From JACOUT01 sp964580865 (GTDB lineage Bacteria; Myxococcota; UBA727; VGSZ01): DNA of 38,077 bases. The position numbers and the translations under genes are program-made. Shown one piece after another: positions 1 through 7,372 of this stretch. Location: NCBI GenBank assembly GCA_964580865.1, contig CAZONM010000004.1:1-38077 (forward strand), in the 5' to 3' direction. The notes under the pieces were generated by a model. It was not told the DNA's origin. It searched no databases and was given only the letters and a program-made list of their open reading frames with translations. Numbering within the stretch: position 1 is the stretch's first letter; each line of letters begins with the position of its first letter.

Positions 1-240
1 CGCGTGGCGCCCACGCAGCCCCCGGTAGCGCCGCCGCCCGACCCCGCGCCGGCGCCGCGGCCGCCGCCCGACGAGGGCAACGACGCGCTCGTGTGGGGCG
101 CGGGCATCGCCGTCGGCAGCGTGCTCCTGCTCGGCGCCGCCGCCGGCATCGGCATCGCCGTGGCCATGGCCACCAGCGCGCCGGCCAACGTCACGGTCAC
201 CATCACGGGCGGCTCGCCCATCGCGGCAGCAGCGCCGTGA
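1..240 (+). CDS. C-terminal part of a proline-rich, membrane-anchored protein (5' end outside window)
   Basis: The frame is open to the first base of the window, so the gene almost certainly starts upstream; the in-window GTG at 4 is only the first possible codon. What remains (about 79 residues) is a Pro/Ala-rich linker followed by one hydrophobic segment (WGAGIAVGSVLLLGAAAGIG and the residues after it) and a short Ala/Thr/Val-rich tail. Myxobacterial surface proteins and TPR-like proteins often end with this kind of linker plus a C-terminal transmembrane helix, as does the protein at 36856-37518 here. The stop overlaps the GTG start of the next gene (GTGA at 237-240), so the two are probably co-transcribed and translationally coupled. 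The function cannot be told from this fragment. Confidence 0.6.
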   Translation, partial: RVAPTQPPVAPPPDPAPAPRPPPDEGNDALVWGAGIAVGSVLLLGAAAGIGIAVAMATSAPANVTVTITGGSPIAAAAP

Positions 241-794
241 GGAACGCCGCCGTGGTGCCCGTCGGTCTGCTCGCGGCGTGCGCGGCCGAGCCATCGGTCA
301 TCGTGCTCGAGAACCCCCAGGCGCTGAGCGTGGAGTGCGCGGCGCCGCCCGCGGACCTGGCGGCGCGCCTGTGGGTCAGCGGCTACGACGAGGCCTTCGC
401 GCTCGCCTACGACGCCGCCAGCAACACCACCTCCGGCAGCGCCGACATTGCTCCAGGCGTGGTGCGCAAGCTGACCATCGACTGGTACCGCCCGCTCGGC
501 CGCGAGGACGGCGTCGAATTGGTGCTGGCGCAGGCCCAGGGCGAGCTGCCCCTCGTCGACGGTGCGACGCCCGCCGCGGAATTCGCCATCGGCACCGACA
601 GCATCAACGACACGAGCTGCCTGGACATGCGCTTCGACGCGTTCGACGGCGCCGGCACCGTCGACCTCGACGGCGCCACGGTGCCCCTGTGCGACCTCGA
701 CGACAGCTGCAGCGGCGGCGACCCGGCGACCTGCACGAACCTCATCGAGACCTGCAGCGGCGGCGACCCCCTCGATCGCACGGTGGAACCATGA
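237..794 (+). CDS. Predicted lipoprotein of unknown function
   Basis: The 185-residue product starts at the GTG that overlaps the previous stop. It has a short N-terminus, a hydrophobic stretch (VVPVGLLAA) and a lipobox LAAC with the lipidated Cys at residue 15, so it should be a lipoprotein. The mature part is acidic and mostly beta-like, with no domain I recognise. The C-terminal end is Cys-rich and repeats the motif CSGGDP twice, 16 residues apart, suggesting disulfide bonding outside the cytoplasm. The final codons overlap the ATG of the next lipoprotein gene (ATGA at 791-794). The GTG start is chosen because it places a lipobox at the right distance; longer frames upstream lie across the preceding gene and are Arg-rich shadow sequence. 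Confidence 0.7.
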   Translation: MRNAAVVPVGLLAACAAEPSVIVLENPQALSVECAAPPADLAARLWVSGYDEAFALAYDAASNTTSGSADIAPGVVRKLTIDWYRPLGREDGVELVLAQAQGELPLVDGATPAAEFAIGTDSINDTSCLDMRFDAFDGAGTVDLDGATVPLCDLDDSCSGGDPATCTNLIETCSGGDPLDRTVEP

Positions 795-1468
795 CGCACG
801 CGACTGGCACGCTCCTCCTTACCAGCGCGCTCGCGACCCTGGCGGCCTGCCCCGTGGTCTGCCCCGGCGGGCCCGACCCGGGCGCCGACGCCGGGCCGCC
901 GGGCGTCAACCTCACCGTCGAGAAGACCGGCGACGGCGCCGGCAGCTTCCGCTCCGATCCCGACGGCATCGACTGTGACGACGCCTGCGACAGCCAGAGC
1001 ATCACCGTAGTCCCCGGCACCGCCATGAGCGTGCGCGTGGAGCCGGCGCGCGACGCCAACCTGATCGCCGCGCTGTGTGCCGTCACCTTCCCCGACGGCG
1101 CCACCGCGCAGCGCGAGCTCGTCGACGACACCATCGCCGCCGTGGCGGCCGACGATCCCGTGGACACTATCGTCACCTGCCACGCGGAGTTCCGGCAGGT
1201 GCACACGCTGCAGGTGTTCTTCTCCGGTCAGGGCAGCGGCACCGTGGTGGGGTCGCTGACCACCGGCGCCGGCGGCGGCGCGCCGCGCATCGACTGCCCC
1301 GACGACTGCATCGGCGCGTACTTCGTGGGGGAGGTCGACACCCTCACGCCCACACCGGACCCCGGCTCGGTGTTCCTCGGCTGGGCCATCGACTGCAGCG
1401 GCACGGGCCCGGTGGAGCTGACCATGGTCGAGGACAAGGACTGCGAGGCGCAGTTCGGCCTGGAGTGA
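791..1468 (+). CDS. Lipoprotein with two divergent InlB-type B-repeat domains
   Basis: The 225-residue product has a signal peptide ending in lipobox LAAC (Cys20). Two repeats follow, at about residues 36-120 and 125-222. Each has the pattern of the divergent InlB B-repeat/Flg_new family: a start like 'V-x-G-x-G-x-G-x-V', a central IDC..xC pair (GIDCDDAC; RIDCPDDC), a small-residue/Pro-rich strand, and in the second repeat the hallmark GSVFLGWAIDCSG followed by a final C-x-A-x-F (CEAQF). The first copy is degenerate: the FxGW core is replaced by NLIAALCAVTF. These domains are known in bacterial surface proteins as small beta-grasp-like modules, often in adhesins. The gene overlaps the preceding lipoprotein by 4 nt and ends the first operon. 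Its role is probably structural or adhesive at the cell surface; the ligand is unknown. Confidence 0.75.
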   Translation: MTHATGTLLLTSALATLAACPVVCPGGPDPGADAGPPGVNLTVEKTGDGAGSFRSDPDGIDCDDACDSQSITVVPGTAMSVRVEPARDANLIAALCAVTFPDGATAQRELVDDTIAAVAADDPVDTIVTCHAEFRQVHTLQVFFSGQGSGTVVGSLTTGAGGGAPRIDCPDDCIGAYFVGEVDTLTPTPDPGSVFLGWAIDCSGTGPVELTMVEDKDCEAQFGLE

Positions 1469-1546
1469 TTATCCAGGGGCCATCGGCCGGCGCGGCTCGA
1501 CGTGACTCGGATCGAGGGCCCGCTTGGCGCGCGCCGCGTGCGCCGC

Positions 1547-1564
1547 GCTACCCTGATCGGTAGC
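1547..1564. other. Short perfect hairpin in the intergenic space
   Basis: GCTACC and GGTAGC form a 6-bp stem around a 6-nt loop, about 80 nt after the lipoprotein stop and 45 nt before the next start. No T-tract follows, so it is not a standard intrinsic terminator. It could be an operator or chance. Confidence 0.25.
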
Positions 1565-1596
1565 AACCAGAGGAGCTCGCCCCGCGCGGGGTGCTC

Positions 1597-1602
1597 AAGG
1601 AG
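1597..1602 (+). promoter_or_regulatory. Ribosome binding site AAGGAG that fixes the start at 1609
   Basis: AAGGAG lies 6 nt before the ATG at 1609. The longer reading frame from the GTG at 1591 would put this site inside the coding region, so 1609 is preferred. Confidence 0.6.
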
Positions 1603-1608
1603 CCCACG

Positions 1609-2175
1609 ATGCGCGCCTCTCCTACCGATCGCCGCTCGTCTCGACGCACCGCCGGCCGCCGCGCGCTGACCGCGCTGCATGTGTCGCTGATCGCGCTGTG
1701 CGTGTTCGTGGTGGCGGTGCTTGGCCTGCTGGTCTTCCCCGAGGGGCGCGCGTTCCTCGAGGAGCGTTTCGGCCTGGTGCGCGCCGCTTCGTACCTGACG
1801 TGGGCCATCGGGTTTGGCGGCTTCGCGCTGGCACCCGCGCTCCTGCTGCGCGATCTCGGCGCCGTGCGCGGCCTCACGTTGCGCCCCGCGCGCGTGCGCG
1901 CCGCGTTCGACGCGCTCGGGGCCGCGCACGTCGAACGCGCCTTCGCGGTCGGCAGCTTCGGCAACACCCTGGTCCTTCTGTGCTCACCCGCCGGGCTGTT
2001 CCTCGGCGAGTACTACACCTGGCCCGTGTTCGTCGCGCACCTGCTGCTCTCGGGGCTGGCGGTGGCGGGGTGCTCATTCTCGGCCTTGGTGCGCCTGCGC
2101 GACTTCGTCGACGAGCTGCGCCCGGTGCCCGCGCCCCGGCGCGCGTCGCATGCGGCGCCGGCCGGCGGCCTGTGA
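1609..2175 (+). CDS. Small multi-pass membrane protein of unknown function
   Basis: The 188-residue protein starts at the ATG behind a good AAGGAG site. A basic N-terminus (several Arg in the first 18 residues) is followed by about four hydrophobic helices: roughly 20-45 (LHVSLIALCVFVVAVLGLLVF), 62-83, 110-130 and 138-160. It ends with a Pro/Ala-rich cytoplasmic tail. The positive-inside pattern suggests the N-terminus is cytoplasmic. No family motif is recognisable. It stands alone between the lipoprotein operon and the fabH-like gene, with 86 nt before the latter, so it may or may not share a transcript with it. Confidence 0.6.
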   Translation: MRASPTDRRSSRRTAGRRALTALHVSLIALCVFVVAVLGLLVFPEGRAFLEERFGLVRAASYLTWAIGFGGFALAPALLLRDLGAVRGLTLRPARVRAAFDALGAAHVERAFAVGSFGNTLVLLCSPAGLFLGEYYTWPVFVAHLLLSGLAVAGCSFSALVRLRDFVDELRPVPAPRRASHAAPAGGL

Positions 2176-2261
2176 GCGGGCTCGCACGACACCGTCAGCG
2201 CTGATCGCGTCGTCGTCGTTGGGCCGATGCGCGCGCCGGCCCGGCCTGCTAGAGACCCACC

Positions 2262-3254
2262 ATGACGACGCGGCGCGCGCACATCCTCGGCACCGGCCGC
2301 GAGCTGCCCGCGCGCGTGGTCACGAACGCCGACATCGCCGCGCGCGTCGCCACCACCGACGAGTGGATCCGGAAGCACCTGGGCATCGTGGAGCGCCGCT
2401 TCGCCGACGACGACGTGCAGACCTCCGACCTGGCCGCCGCCGCTGCGCGTCGCGCGCTCGCCGCCGCGCGCACGGCGCCCGAGGAGCTGCAGGCCATCGT
2501 GGTTGCCCTCGGCAACGGCGACGTCACCTCGCCGGCCACCGCCTGTTACCTGCAGGAGAAGCTCGGCGCGTACGGCGCCGTGGCCTTCGACGTGCGCGCC
2601 GCGTGCGCGGGCTTCACGGTGTGCCTCGACCTCGCCAAAGACATGGTGGAGTCGGGCGCCAAGGAGCGCGTGCTCGTCGTCGGCGCCGACATCGCGAGCC
2701 GCACCAAGATCGACTGGCGCGATCGCACCACCCCCGCCATCTTCGCCGACGGCGCCGGCGCCGCCGTGGTGGGCCCGTCGCCGCACCCCGAGCGCGGCTT
2801 CCTGTCGGCGCGCGTGTGCTCCGACGGCCGCGGCAAGGACGTGGTGGTGATGAAGGGCGGCGGCTCGCTCTCGCCCTTCACCGCCGAGAGCCTCGAGCGC
2901 GGCGAGCAGTACGTGCAGATGGACGGCAAGGGCGTGTGGGAGTGGGCCACGCGCGAGCTGCCCGCCGTGATCCGCGCGGCGCTGTCGGCCGCCGGCCTGC
3001 GCCCGAGCGACGTCGCACTGTTGGTGACGCACCAGGCGAGCCTGCGCTTGCTCCAGACGGTGATGGCCGAGCTGGGCATCGGCGAGGAGCGCGTGCACAC
3101 CACCATCGAGCGCTACGGCAACACGCTGTCCGCGTCGTTGCCGATCACGCTCGACGAGGCCGTGGAGCGCGGCCGCGTCAAGCCCGGTGACATCGTGGTG
3201 CTGGCCGCCATCGGCGCCGGCATGACCTGGGGCGCGCACGTGCTGCGCTGGTGA
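2262..3254 (+). CDS. fabH: 3-oxoacyl-ACP synthase III (KAS III, FabH-like)
   Basis: The 330-residue product has the usual length for FabH. The family N-terminal signature TDEWI is at about 32-36. The catalytic triad of the thiolase-fold KAS III family is visible: Cys115 in RAACAGF, His257 in VTHQAS and Asn287 in GNTLSAS. FabH condenses an acyl-CoA primer with malonyl-ACP to start fatty-acid chains. The usual HQAN/GNTSAAS motifs read HQAS/GNTLSAS here, so a paralogue with a different primer, for example in branched-chain or specialised lipid synthesis, is also possible. The FabK-like gene begins 6 nt after the stop, which supports a fatty-acid elongation role in a two-gene operon. The usual fabH neighbours (plsX, fabD, fabG, acpP) are absent from this window. 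Confidence 0.85.
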   Translation: MTTRRAHILGTGRELPARVVTNADIAARVATTDEWIRKHLGIVERRFADDDVQTSDLAAAAARRALAAARTAPEELQAIVVALGNGDVTSPATACYLQEKLGAYGAVAFDVRAACAGFTVCLDLAKDMVESGAKERVLVVGADIASRTKIDWRDRTTPAIFADGAGAAVVGPSPHPERGFLSARVCSDGRGKDVVVMKGGGSLSPFTAESLERGEQYVQMDGKGVWEWATRELPAVIRAALSAAGLRPSDVALLVTHQASLRLLQTVMAELGIGEERVHTTIERYGNTLSASLPITLDEAVERGRVKPGDIVVLAAIGAGMTWGAHVLRW

Positions 3255-3260
3255 GGGACC

Positions 3261-4220
3261 ATGCTCGAGACTCGCGTCACCAAGCTGCTCGGTATCCGCT
3301 ACCCCATCCTGCAGGGCGGCATGGCCTGGATCAGCCGCGCCGAGCTGGTGGCCGCGGTGAGCGAGGCCGGCGGCATGGGGGTGCTCGCCAGCGGCACGCT
3401 GCGACCGCACGAGCTTGCCGGTGAGCTGCGCAAGGTTCGTGCGCTCACGGCCAAGCCCTTCGCCGTCAACGTCTCGCTCGTGCCCGCGCACCCCGAGGCC
3501 GACGCCAAGACCGCCATGGTGCTGACCGACATCGCGCTCGACGAGGGCGTGAAGGTCTTCACCACCTCCGCAGGATCGCCCGCCGTCCTGACCGAGAAGC
3601 TCAAGAAGCGCGGCGCTGTCGTCATCCATGTGGTGCCGTCGGCGCGCTTGGCCAAGAAGGCCGAGGCCGCCGGCGTCGACGCCGTGGTGGCCGAGGGGTA
3701 CGAGGCCGGCGGGCATGTGGGCCACGACGAGCACACGTCGATCGTGCTGTGGCCGAGCGCGGTGCGCGCGGTGCAGATCCCCGTCATCGCCGCCGGCGGC
3801 GTCGCCGACGGCGCGGGGTTCGCTGCCGCGCTCGCCTTCGGCGCCGAGGGCGTGCAGATCGGCACGCGCTTCATCGCCACCACCGAGTGCAACGCGCACG
3901 ACATGTTCAAGCAGCGGATCGTCGACGCGCCCGAGACGCCCACCGTGGTGTACTGCAAGACCACGCACCCCGGCCGCGCGCTGCGCACCCCCGTGGTCGA
4001 CGAGCTGGTGGCGCTCGAAAAGCGCGGCGCCGGCGCCGAGGAGCTCGAGCGCCTGCGCGGGCGCGGACGCTCGCGCGCCGCCTGCATCGACGGCGACCTC
4101 GCCGAGGGCATCCTGCCGTGCGGCGCCGCCGCGGGCCTGGTCACGCGCGTGGCCAGCGTGGCCGAGGTGATGCGCGAGCTGGTGGAGGGCTACCAGGCGG
4201 CCCGGGCGCGCATGCCGTGA
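3261..4220 (+). CDS. fabK: FabK-type enoyl-ACP reductase II / nitronate monooxygenase family flavoprotein
   Basis: The 319-residue protein is an FMN-binding TIM barrel of the NMO/FabK family. Visible signatures: PILQGGMAWIS near residue 15, the active-site loop EAGGHVG with His152, the phosphate-binding strand PVIAAGGVADG (174-184) and GAEGVQIGTRFI (194-205). The following TECNAH and the late HPGRALRTPV resemble FabK (ESNAH, HPVRAIKN in streptococcal FabK as I recall it) more than nitronate monooxygenases. Enoyl-ACP reductase II performs the final NAD(P)H-dependent step of each elongation cycle. Its position 6 nt behind a KAS III gene supports FabK over nitronate detoxification, although the NMO reading is not excluded. 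The next gene is convergent, with only 7 nt between the stops. Confidence 0.75.
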   Translation: MLETRVTKLLGIRYPILQGGMAWISRAELVAAVSEAGGMGVLASGTLRPHELAGELRKVRALTAKPFAVNVSLVPAHPEADAKTAMVLTDIALDEGVKVFTTSAGSPAVLTEKLKKRGAVVIHVVPSARLAKKAEAAGVDAVVAEGYEAGGHVGHDEHTSIVLWPSAVRAVQIPVIAAGGVADGAGFAAALAFGAEGVQIGTRFIATTECNAHDMFKQRIVDAPETPTVVYCKTTHPGRALRTPVVDELVALEKRGAGAEELERLRGRGRSRAACIDGDLAEGILPCGAAAGLVTRVASVAEVMRELVEGYQAARARMP

Positions 4221-4227
4221 GCGCGTT

Positions 4228-5499
4228 TCAGAAGAACAGGTTGCACTGGCTCTCGGTGTAGGTGCTGCCCGCCAGGCACATGACGTAGAGCGCCGCCGCC
4301 TCGAGCACGGCCCGATCGGGCGCGCTCGCGTCCTCGGCGTCGACGGCGGCGCGCAGGTCTGCCAGGTTCCCGTCGGAGGTGCTCGAGAGCCCGAGCGCGT
4401 CGACCATGCCCTCGGGCGCCAGCGCGTCGTCGAGGATGCCCAGCACGGTGGCGCGATCGCGCGCCAGGTCGGCGCCGTCCTCATCCCACGTGAACGCCTC
4501 GTCGGACGCGCTCGCGGCCACCGCGATGCGCGTGAGCACCAGCGTCTCGTCGGCGAGCTTGGCGAAGTCGAGGGCGTCGGCGTCGTCGGTGGCCTCGTGG
4601 TAGCGCTTGTTCTGCCCGTCGGAGAGGAAGAGCGTGGGCACGTCGCGGTTGCGGAACGCGTCGTAGTCGCTCCAGGGCTGGCGGCCGCCGCCCGGGACCT
4701 CCTCGATCAAGTGGAGCCCGCCGCGCGCCACCGGCAGAGACTCCGGCACCACCACGTCGTCGAGCGCGCGCGACAAGGCCGGCGTCTCGTCGGCGCCCAG
4801 GACGAAGTGCGCGCGGTAGCCGGGCCACAGCTCGCCGCCCACCAGATCGAGCGCCACGGCCACGTCGATGGCGCCGAGGTCCACGGGCGTGCGGCCGGCG
4901 GCGCTCTCGTCGACGAAGAAGCGCGATCCCATGGCGTCGGTGAGGAAGGTCGGCGGCTCCTCCGCGTCCCACAGCGCCACCACCACGGTCTTGTCGAGCG
5001 GCGCGCGCGCGATGGCGCATGCGGTGGCCACCACCGCGCCCACCGCCGCGGCGTTGTCGAGCGCGCCGTTGCACACGCCACCGCAGGCGGTGCCCAGGTG
5101 ATCGTAGTGCGCGGAGACGAGCACCACGCGCTCGGCGTTGGCCTCACCCTCGACGACCCCGAGCACGTTGGTGCCCGCGCCCGTGGTGATGGGCTGCTCG
5201 AAGGTGCCCTCGAACAGCGGCGCCACGCCGCACGCTTGCAGCGCCTCGACGAGGTGCGCGCGCGCCGCCTGACCGCCGGCGCTGCCCTCGTCGCGCCCCT
5301 GCATGGCGTCGGCCGCGAGCGCGCGCGCGATCTGCTCGGGCATGGCGAGGTCGAGCTCGGCCTCGGGATCGCCGCCGTGCTCGTGGTGGTGGTCGTCGTC
5401 GGGCGGGGTGGGCGCGCAGCCGAGCGCCGCGGGGAGCGTCACCGCGAGCGCCGGGACCAGGAGCGACGTGACGACGCGGCGCAAGGTGGTGGGTGCCAT
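4228..5499 (-). CDS. M28-family zinc aminopeptidase-like lipoprotein
   Basis: The 423-residue product has a signal peptide with lipobox ALGC (Cys28), then an acidic/His-rich linker (DDDHHHEH, residues 34-41). All M28 zinc ligands and catalytic residues are recognisable: His131 and Asp133 in SAHYDHLG, bridging Asp148 in NGALDNA, catalytic Glu180 and ligand Glu181 in WDAEEP, Asp218 in ALDLVG and His301 in YHEATDD. The family cleaves N-terminal residues from peptides using two zinc ions. The lipoprotein signal places the enzyme outside the cytoplasm, where it would process peptides for nutrition. A C-terminal extension (about 340-423), helical and ending in a Cys-containing segment, lies beyond the catalytic fold. 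The gene is monocistronic as far as visible, with the gap region upstream. Confidence 0.88.
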   Translation of the reverse strand: MAPTTLRRVVTSLLVPALAVTLPAALGCAPTPPDDDHHHEHGGDPEAELDLAMPEQIARALAADAMQGRDEGSAGGQAARAHLVEALQACGVAPLFEGTFEQPITTGAGTNVLGVVEGEANAERVVLVSAHYDHLGTACGGVCNGALDNAAAVGAVVATACAIARAPLDKTVVVALWDAEEPPTFLTDAMGSRFFVDESAAGRTPVDLGAIDVAVALDLVGGELWPGYRAHFVLGADETPALSRALDDVVVPESLPVARGGLHLIEEVPGGGRQPWSDYDAFRNRDVPTLFLSDGQNKRYHEATDDADALDFAKLADETLVLTRIAVAASASDEAFTWDEDGADLARDRATVLGILDDALAPEGMVDALGLSSTSDGNLADLRAAVDAEDASAPDRAVLEAAALYVMCLAGSTYTESQCNLFF

Positions 5500-5515
5500 G
5501 CGCCGACTCTGCCCC

Positions 5516-5529
5516 CGCGAGAAATCGCG
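5516..5529. other. Small hairpin upstream of the M28 peptidase start
   Basis: CGCGA-GAAA-TCGCG forms a 5-bp stem and 4-nt loop 17-30 nt upstream of the peptidase start. It could affect translation or be a protein-binding site, or it may be a chance dyad in GC-rich DNA. Confidence 0.2.
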
Positions 5530-5596
5530 TCAACGGCCGAGCGGTGATGCGCATACCGGCGGTGCGTCGAGCGTGTGCAAGCGAACGAGGAGAAGA

Positions 5597-5645
5597 TGGG
5601 GCTTGTCGGCGCGCCGTCATCGGCGGTCGCTGCTCTCGCGAGAAC
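5597..5645 (+). repeat. Left arm of a 49-bp inverted repeat flanking the assembly gap
   Basis: This arm matches the reverse complement of 5878-5926 at 46 of 49 positions. It begins TGGGGCTTGTCG and ends in a near-palindrome TGCTCTCGCGAGAACA (one mismatch). Weaker similarity continues towards the gap (GGCGGTG, then a GGGGCTT-like stretch and TTCGA-GGCG). The arrangement suggests two copies of a dispersed palindromic repeat facing each other, or the ends of an element that the gap hides. Confidence 0.8.
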
Positions 5646-5716
5646 ACGAGGCGGTGCCTCCTTGGGACGCGCCAGTGGGGCTTCGAAGCGGGAGAGCGGG
5701 TGCGCGGTCCCCCTCC

Positions 5717-5816
5717 NNNNNNNNNNNNNNNNNNNNNNNNNNNNNNNNNNNNNNNNNNNNNNNNNNNNNNNNNNNNNNNNNNNNNNNNNNNNNNNNNNNN
5801 NNNNNNNNNNNNNNNN
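5717..5816. other. Assembly gap (100 N)
   Basis: Exactly 100 undetermined bases, the usual placeholder for a scaffold gap of unknown size. The same 10 bases GTCCCCCTCC stand immediately left (5707-5716) and right (5817-5826) of it, so the contigs may in fact overlap. The whole interval 5500-6054 has no credible gene on either strand. Confidence 0.98.
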
Positions 5817-5877
5817 GTCCCCCTCCCGACGCCTCGAACCCGCCACAACCCCAAGCCCCATGACAGCACCGCCACCT

Positions 5878-5926
5878 GCTCTCGCGAGAGCAGCGACCGC
5901 CGATGACGGCGCAGCGACAAGCCCCA
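5878..5926 (-). repeat. Right arm of the inverted repeat, with a perfect 16-bp palindrome
   Basis: Reverse-complement copy of 5597-5645 (3 mismatches in 49). Its inner end overlaps the perfect 16-nt palindrome TGCTCTCGCGAGAGCA at 5877-5892. Such a compact palindrome inside a larger inverted repeat is typical of REP- or MITE-like dispersed elements, or of a binding site for a dimeric protein. Confidence 0.8.
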
Positions 5927-5927
5927 G

Positions 5928-5992
5928 CTTCTTCGTCGTTCTCTTCTTCTTCTTCTTCTTCCTCGTCGTCGTCGCCGCCGCCGTCGTCGTCC
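5928..5992. repeat. Trinucleotide low-complexity tract (TTC)n, (GTC)n, (GCC)n
   Basis: A run of pyrimidine-rich triplets, TTC repeated six times in a row (5944-5961) then CGTCGTCGTC, GCCGCCGCC and GTCGTCGTC, sits between the repeat arm and the stop of the flavoprotein gene. The TTC part is markedly AT-richer than the surroundings. It looks like simple-sequence slippage rather than coding DNA, although it encodes poly-Lys or poly-Phe tracts in some frames. Confidence 0.6.
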
Positions 5993-6054
5993 CCGACCTG
6001 TCTCCCGTCCCCGTCGACGTGACGTCGTTGCGGCCCCCACTCCGTGACGCAGCG

Positions 6055-7248
6055 TCAGAGCCCCAGCGCCACCGCGGCCACGAGCCGCGGGCCCACGCGC
6101 GGCGCCTCGCCCAGGAGCACACTGCCCAGATCGTCGAGCACGCGCTGCGAGCGGTTGGCCGCGCGCATGAGGTTGTCGATGAGGCGCGGGTGCTCGAACA
6201 CGCGCTGCAGCTTGCCGTTCTGCCGAAACGCCTGCGTGAAGCGCTCGCTACAGCGCCGCTCGTAGCTCGCGAGCTGCGCGCGCGAGAAGCCCCCGGCACG
6301 CTCGGCGGCGACGAGGGTCTCGGCCGCGAGCTTGCCGCTCTCGAGCGCGAACTCGATGCCCTCGCCGGTGAGCGGGTTGATGAAGCCGGCGGCGTCGCCG
6401 AGCAGCAGGCAGCGGTCCCACACGAGGTGACGCGCGAACGTGCCGAACGGCAGGTGGTGGCCGCGCACGCGGCCCACGCGGCGCCCGCCCTGCAGCTCCG
6501 CCGCCGCGCGCGGCATGGCGCAGAAGCGATCGAGCAGCTCGGGGAGCTTCGTGCCGGCCTTGCGCATGCGATCCGTGCGCAGGCCCACGCCGACGTTGGC
6601 GCGCCCGCCGGGCAGCGGGAAGATCCAGCCGTAGGCGGGCAGGAGGTCGCGCTCCCAGAAGATCGCGTACGCGTCGGGGTGCGAGAGCGACAGCCCCTCG
6701 TAGTACACGCGCACGGCGAAGGCCGCGTCCTCGTCGGGGAAGTCGGGCGCGCCCAGCGCCTTGCGAACCACCGAGGGCGCGCCGTCGCAGCCGAGCACCA
6801 CGTCGGCGCGCACGGGCTCACCGTCGCGCACTCGTACGGCGACGCCGTCGTCGTGCAGCGCGAGCCCGTCCACGGTGACGCCCTCGCGCAAGGTCGCGCC
6901 CGCGGCGGTGGCGAGCTGCACGAGCTGGTGGTCGAGCAGCTCGCGCGGCACCACCGCCGACCTGCCGCCGAAGACGTGCGCGGGCATGGGCGCCTTGACG
7001 ACGACGCCGCCAGGGGACGCGAGGTACACGCGCGCGATCGCCTGCCCGCCCGCGGGCGGGCCCACGTCGCGCGCCAGCAGCCCGAGCTCCTCGAGCATCC
7101 ACAGCGAACGCGGCGTGAGCCCGTCGCCGCACACCTTGTCGCGCGGGAAGCGCGCGCGCTCGAGGAGCGTGACCTTGGCGCCCGCGCGCGCGAGGAAGGT
7201 GGCGGCGGACGAGCCGGCAGGGCCCGCGCCCACGATGGCGACGTGCAT
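6055..7248 (-). CDS. FAD-dependent oxidoreductase of the geranylgeranyl reductase family
   Basis: The 397-residue protein starts at the ATG whose product begins with the dinucleotide-binding fold (MHVAIVGAGPAGSSAA, GxGxxG at residues 7-12); a longer reading upstream would be Arg/Ser-rich nonsense. The family motif FPRDKVCGDGL (34-44, with Cys40), the mid-protein GCDG (153-156), PAYGWIFPLPGG (204-215) and the second FAD motif GDAAGFINPLTGEG (284-297) are all present. This group of p-hydroxybenzoate-hydroxylase-fold enzymes reduces or oxidises isoprenoid, menaquinone or lipid substrates; many bacterial members are annotated as geranylgeranyl reductase-like without known substrate. The C-terminal helical tail (about 330-397) fits the family. 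It is transcribed away from the next plus-strand gene across about 115 bp, which should hold both promoters. Confidence 0.85.
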   Translation of the reverse strand: MHVAIVGAGPAGSSAATFLARAGAKVTLLERARFPRDKVCGDGLTPRSLWMLEELGLLARDVGPPAGGQAIARVYLASPGGVVVKAPMPAHVFGGRSAVVPRELLDHQLVQLATAAGATLREGVTVDGLALHDDGVAVRVRDGEPVRADVVLGCDGAPSVVRKALGAPDFPDEDAAFAVRVYYEGLSLSHPDAYAIFWERDLLPAYGWIFPLPGGRANVGVGLRTDRMRKAGTKLPELLDRFCAMPRAAAELQGGRRVGRVRGHHLPFGTFARHLVWDRCLLLGDAAGFINPLTGEGIEFALESGKLAAETLVAAERAGGFSRAQLASYERRCSERFTQAFRQNGKLQRVFEHPRLIDNLMRAANRSQRVLDDLGSVLLGEAPRVGPRLVAAVALGL

Positions 7249-7372
7249 GGGGCGCGCGATAGCACGGTTTGGCGGGGGGCGCGCAGGCGGCGCGCTCGGC
7301 TGGCGCGCGCTCGCGCCGACGAGCGCCGGACCTGCCCCCCGCCGCGAGCGACGCGGTGCTACGGTGCGCACC

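Noticed and set aside
2013..4484. Long minus-strand open frame (over 800 codons) opposite the fabH-fabK pair
   Set aside because: Its product is Ala/Gly/His/Arg-rich with no motif, while the plus frames carry complete catalytic motifs. It is a GC-rich shadow.
5575..6040. Coding frames running through the gap region, including a poly-Lys stretch
   Set aside because: They cross 100 Ns and read the inverted repeat in both directions with the same peptide (GLV-APSSAVAALAR). This reflects the DNA repeat, not a protein.
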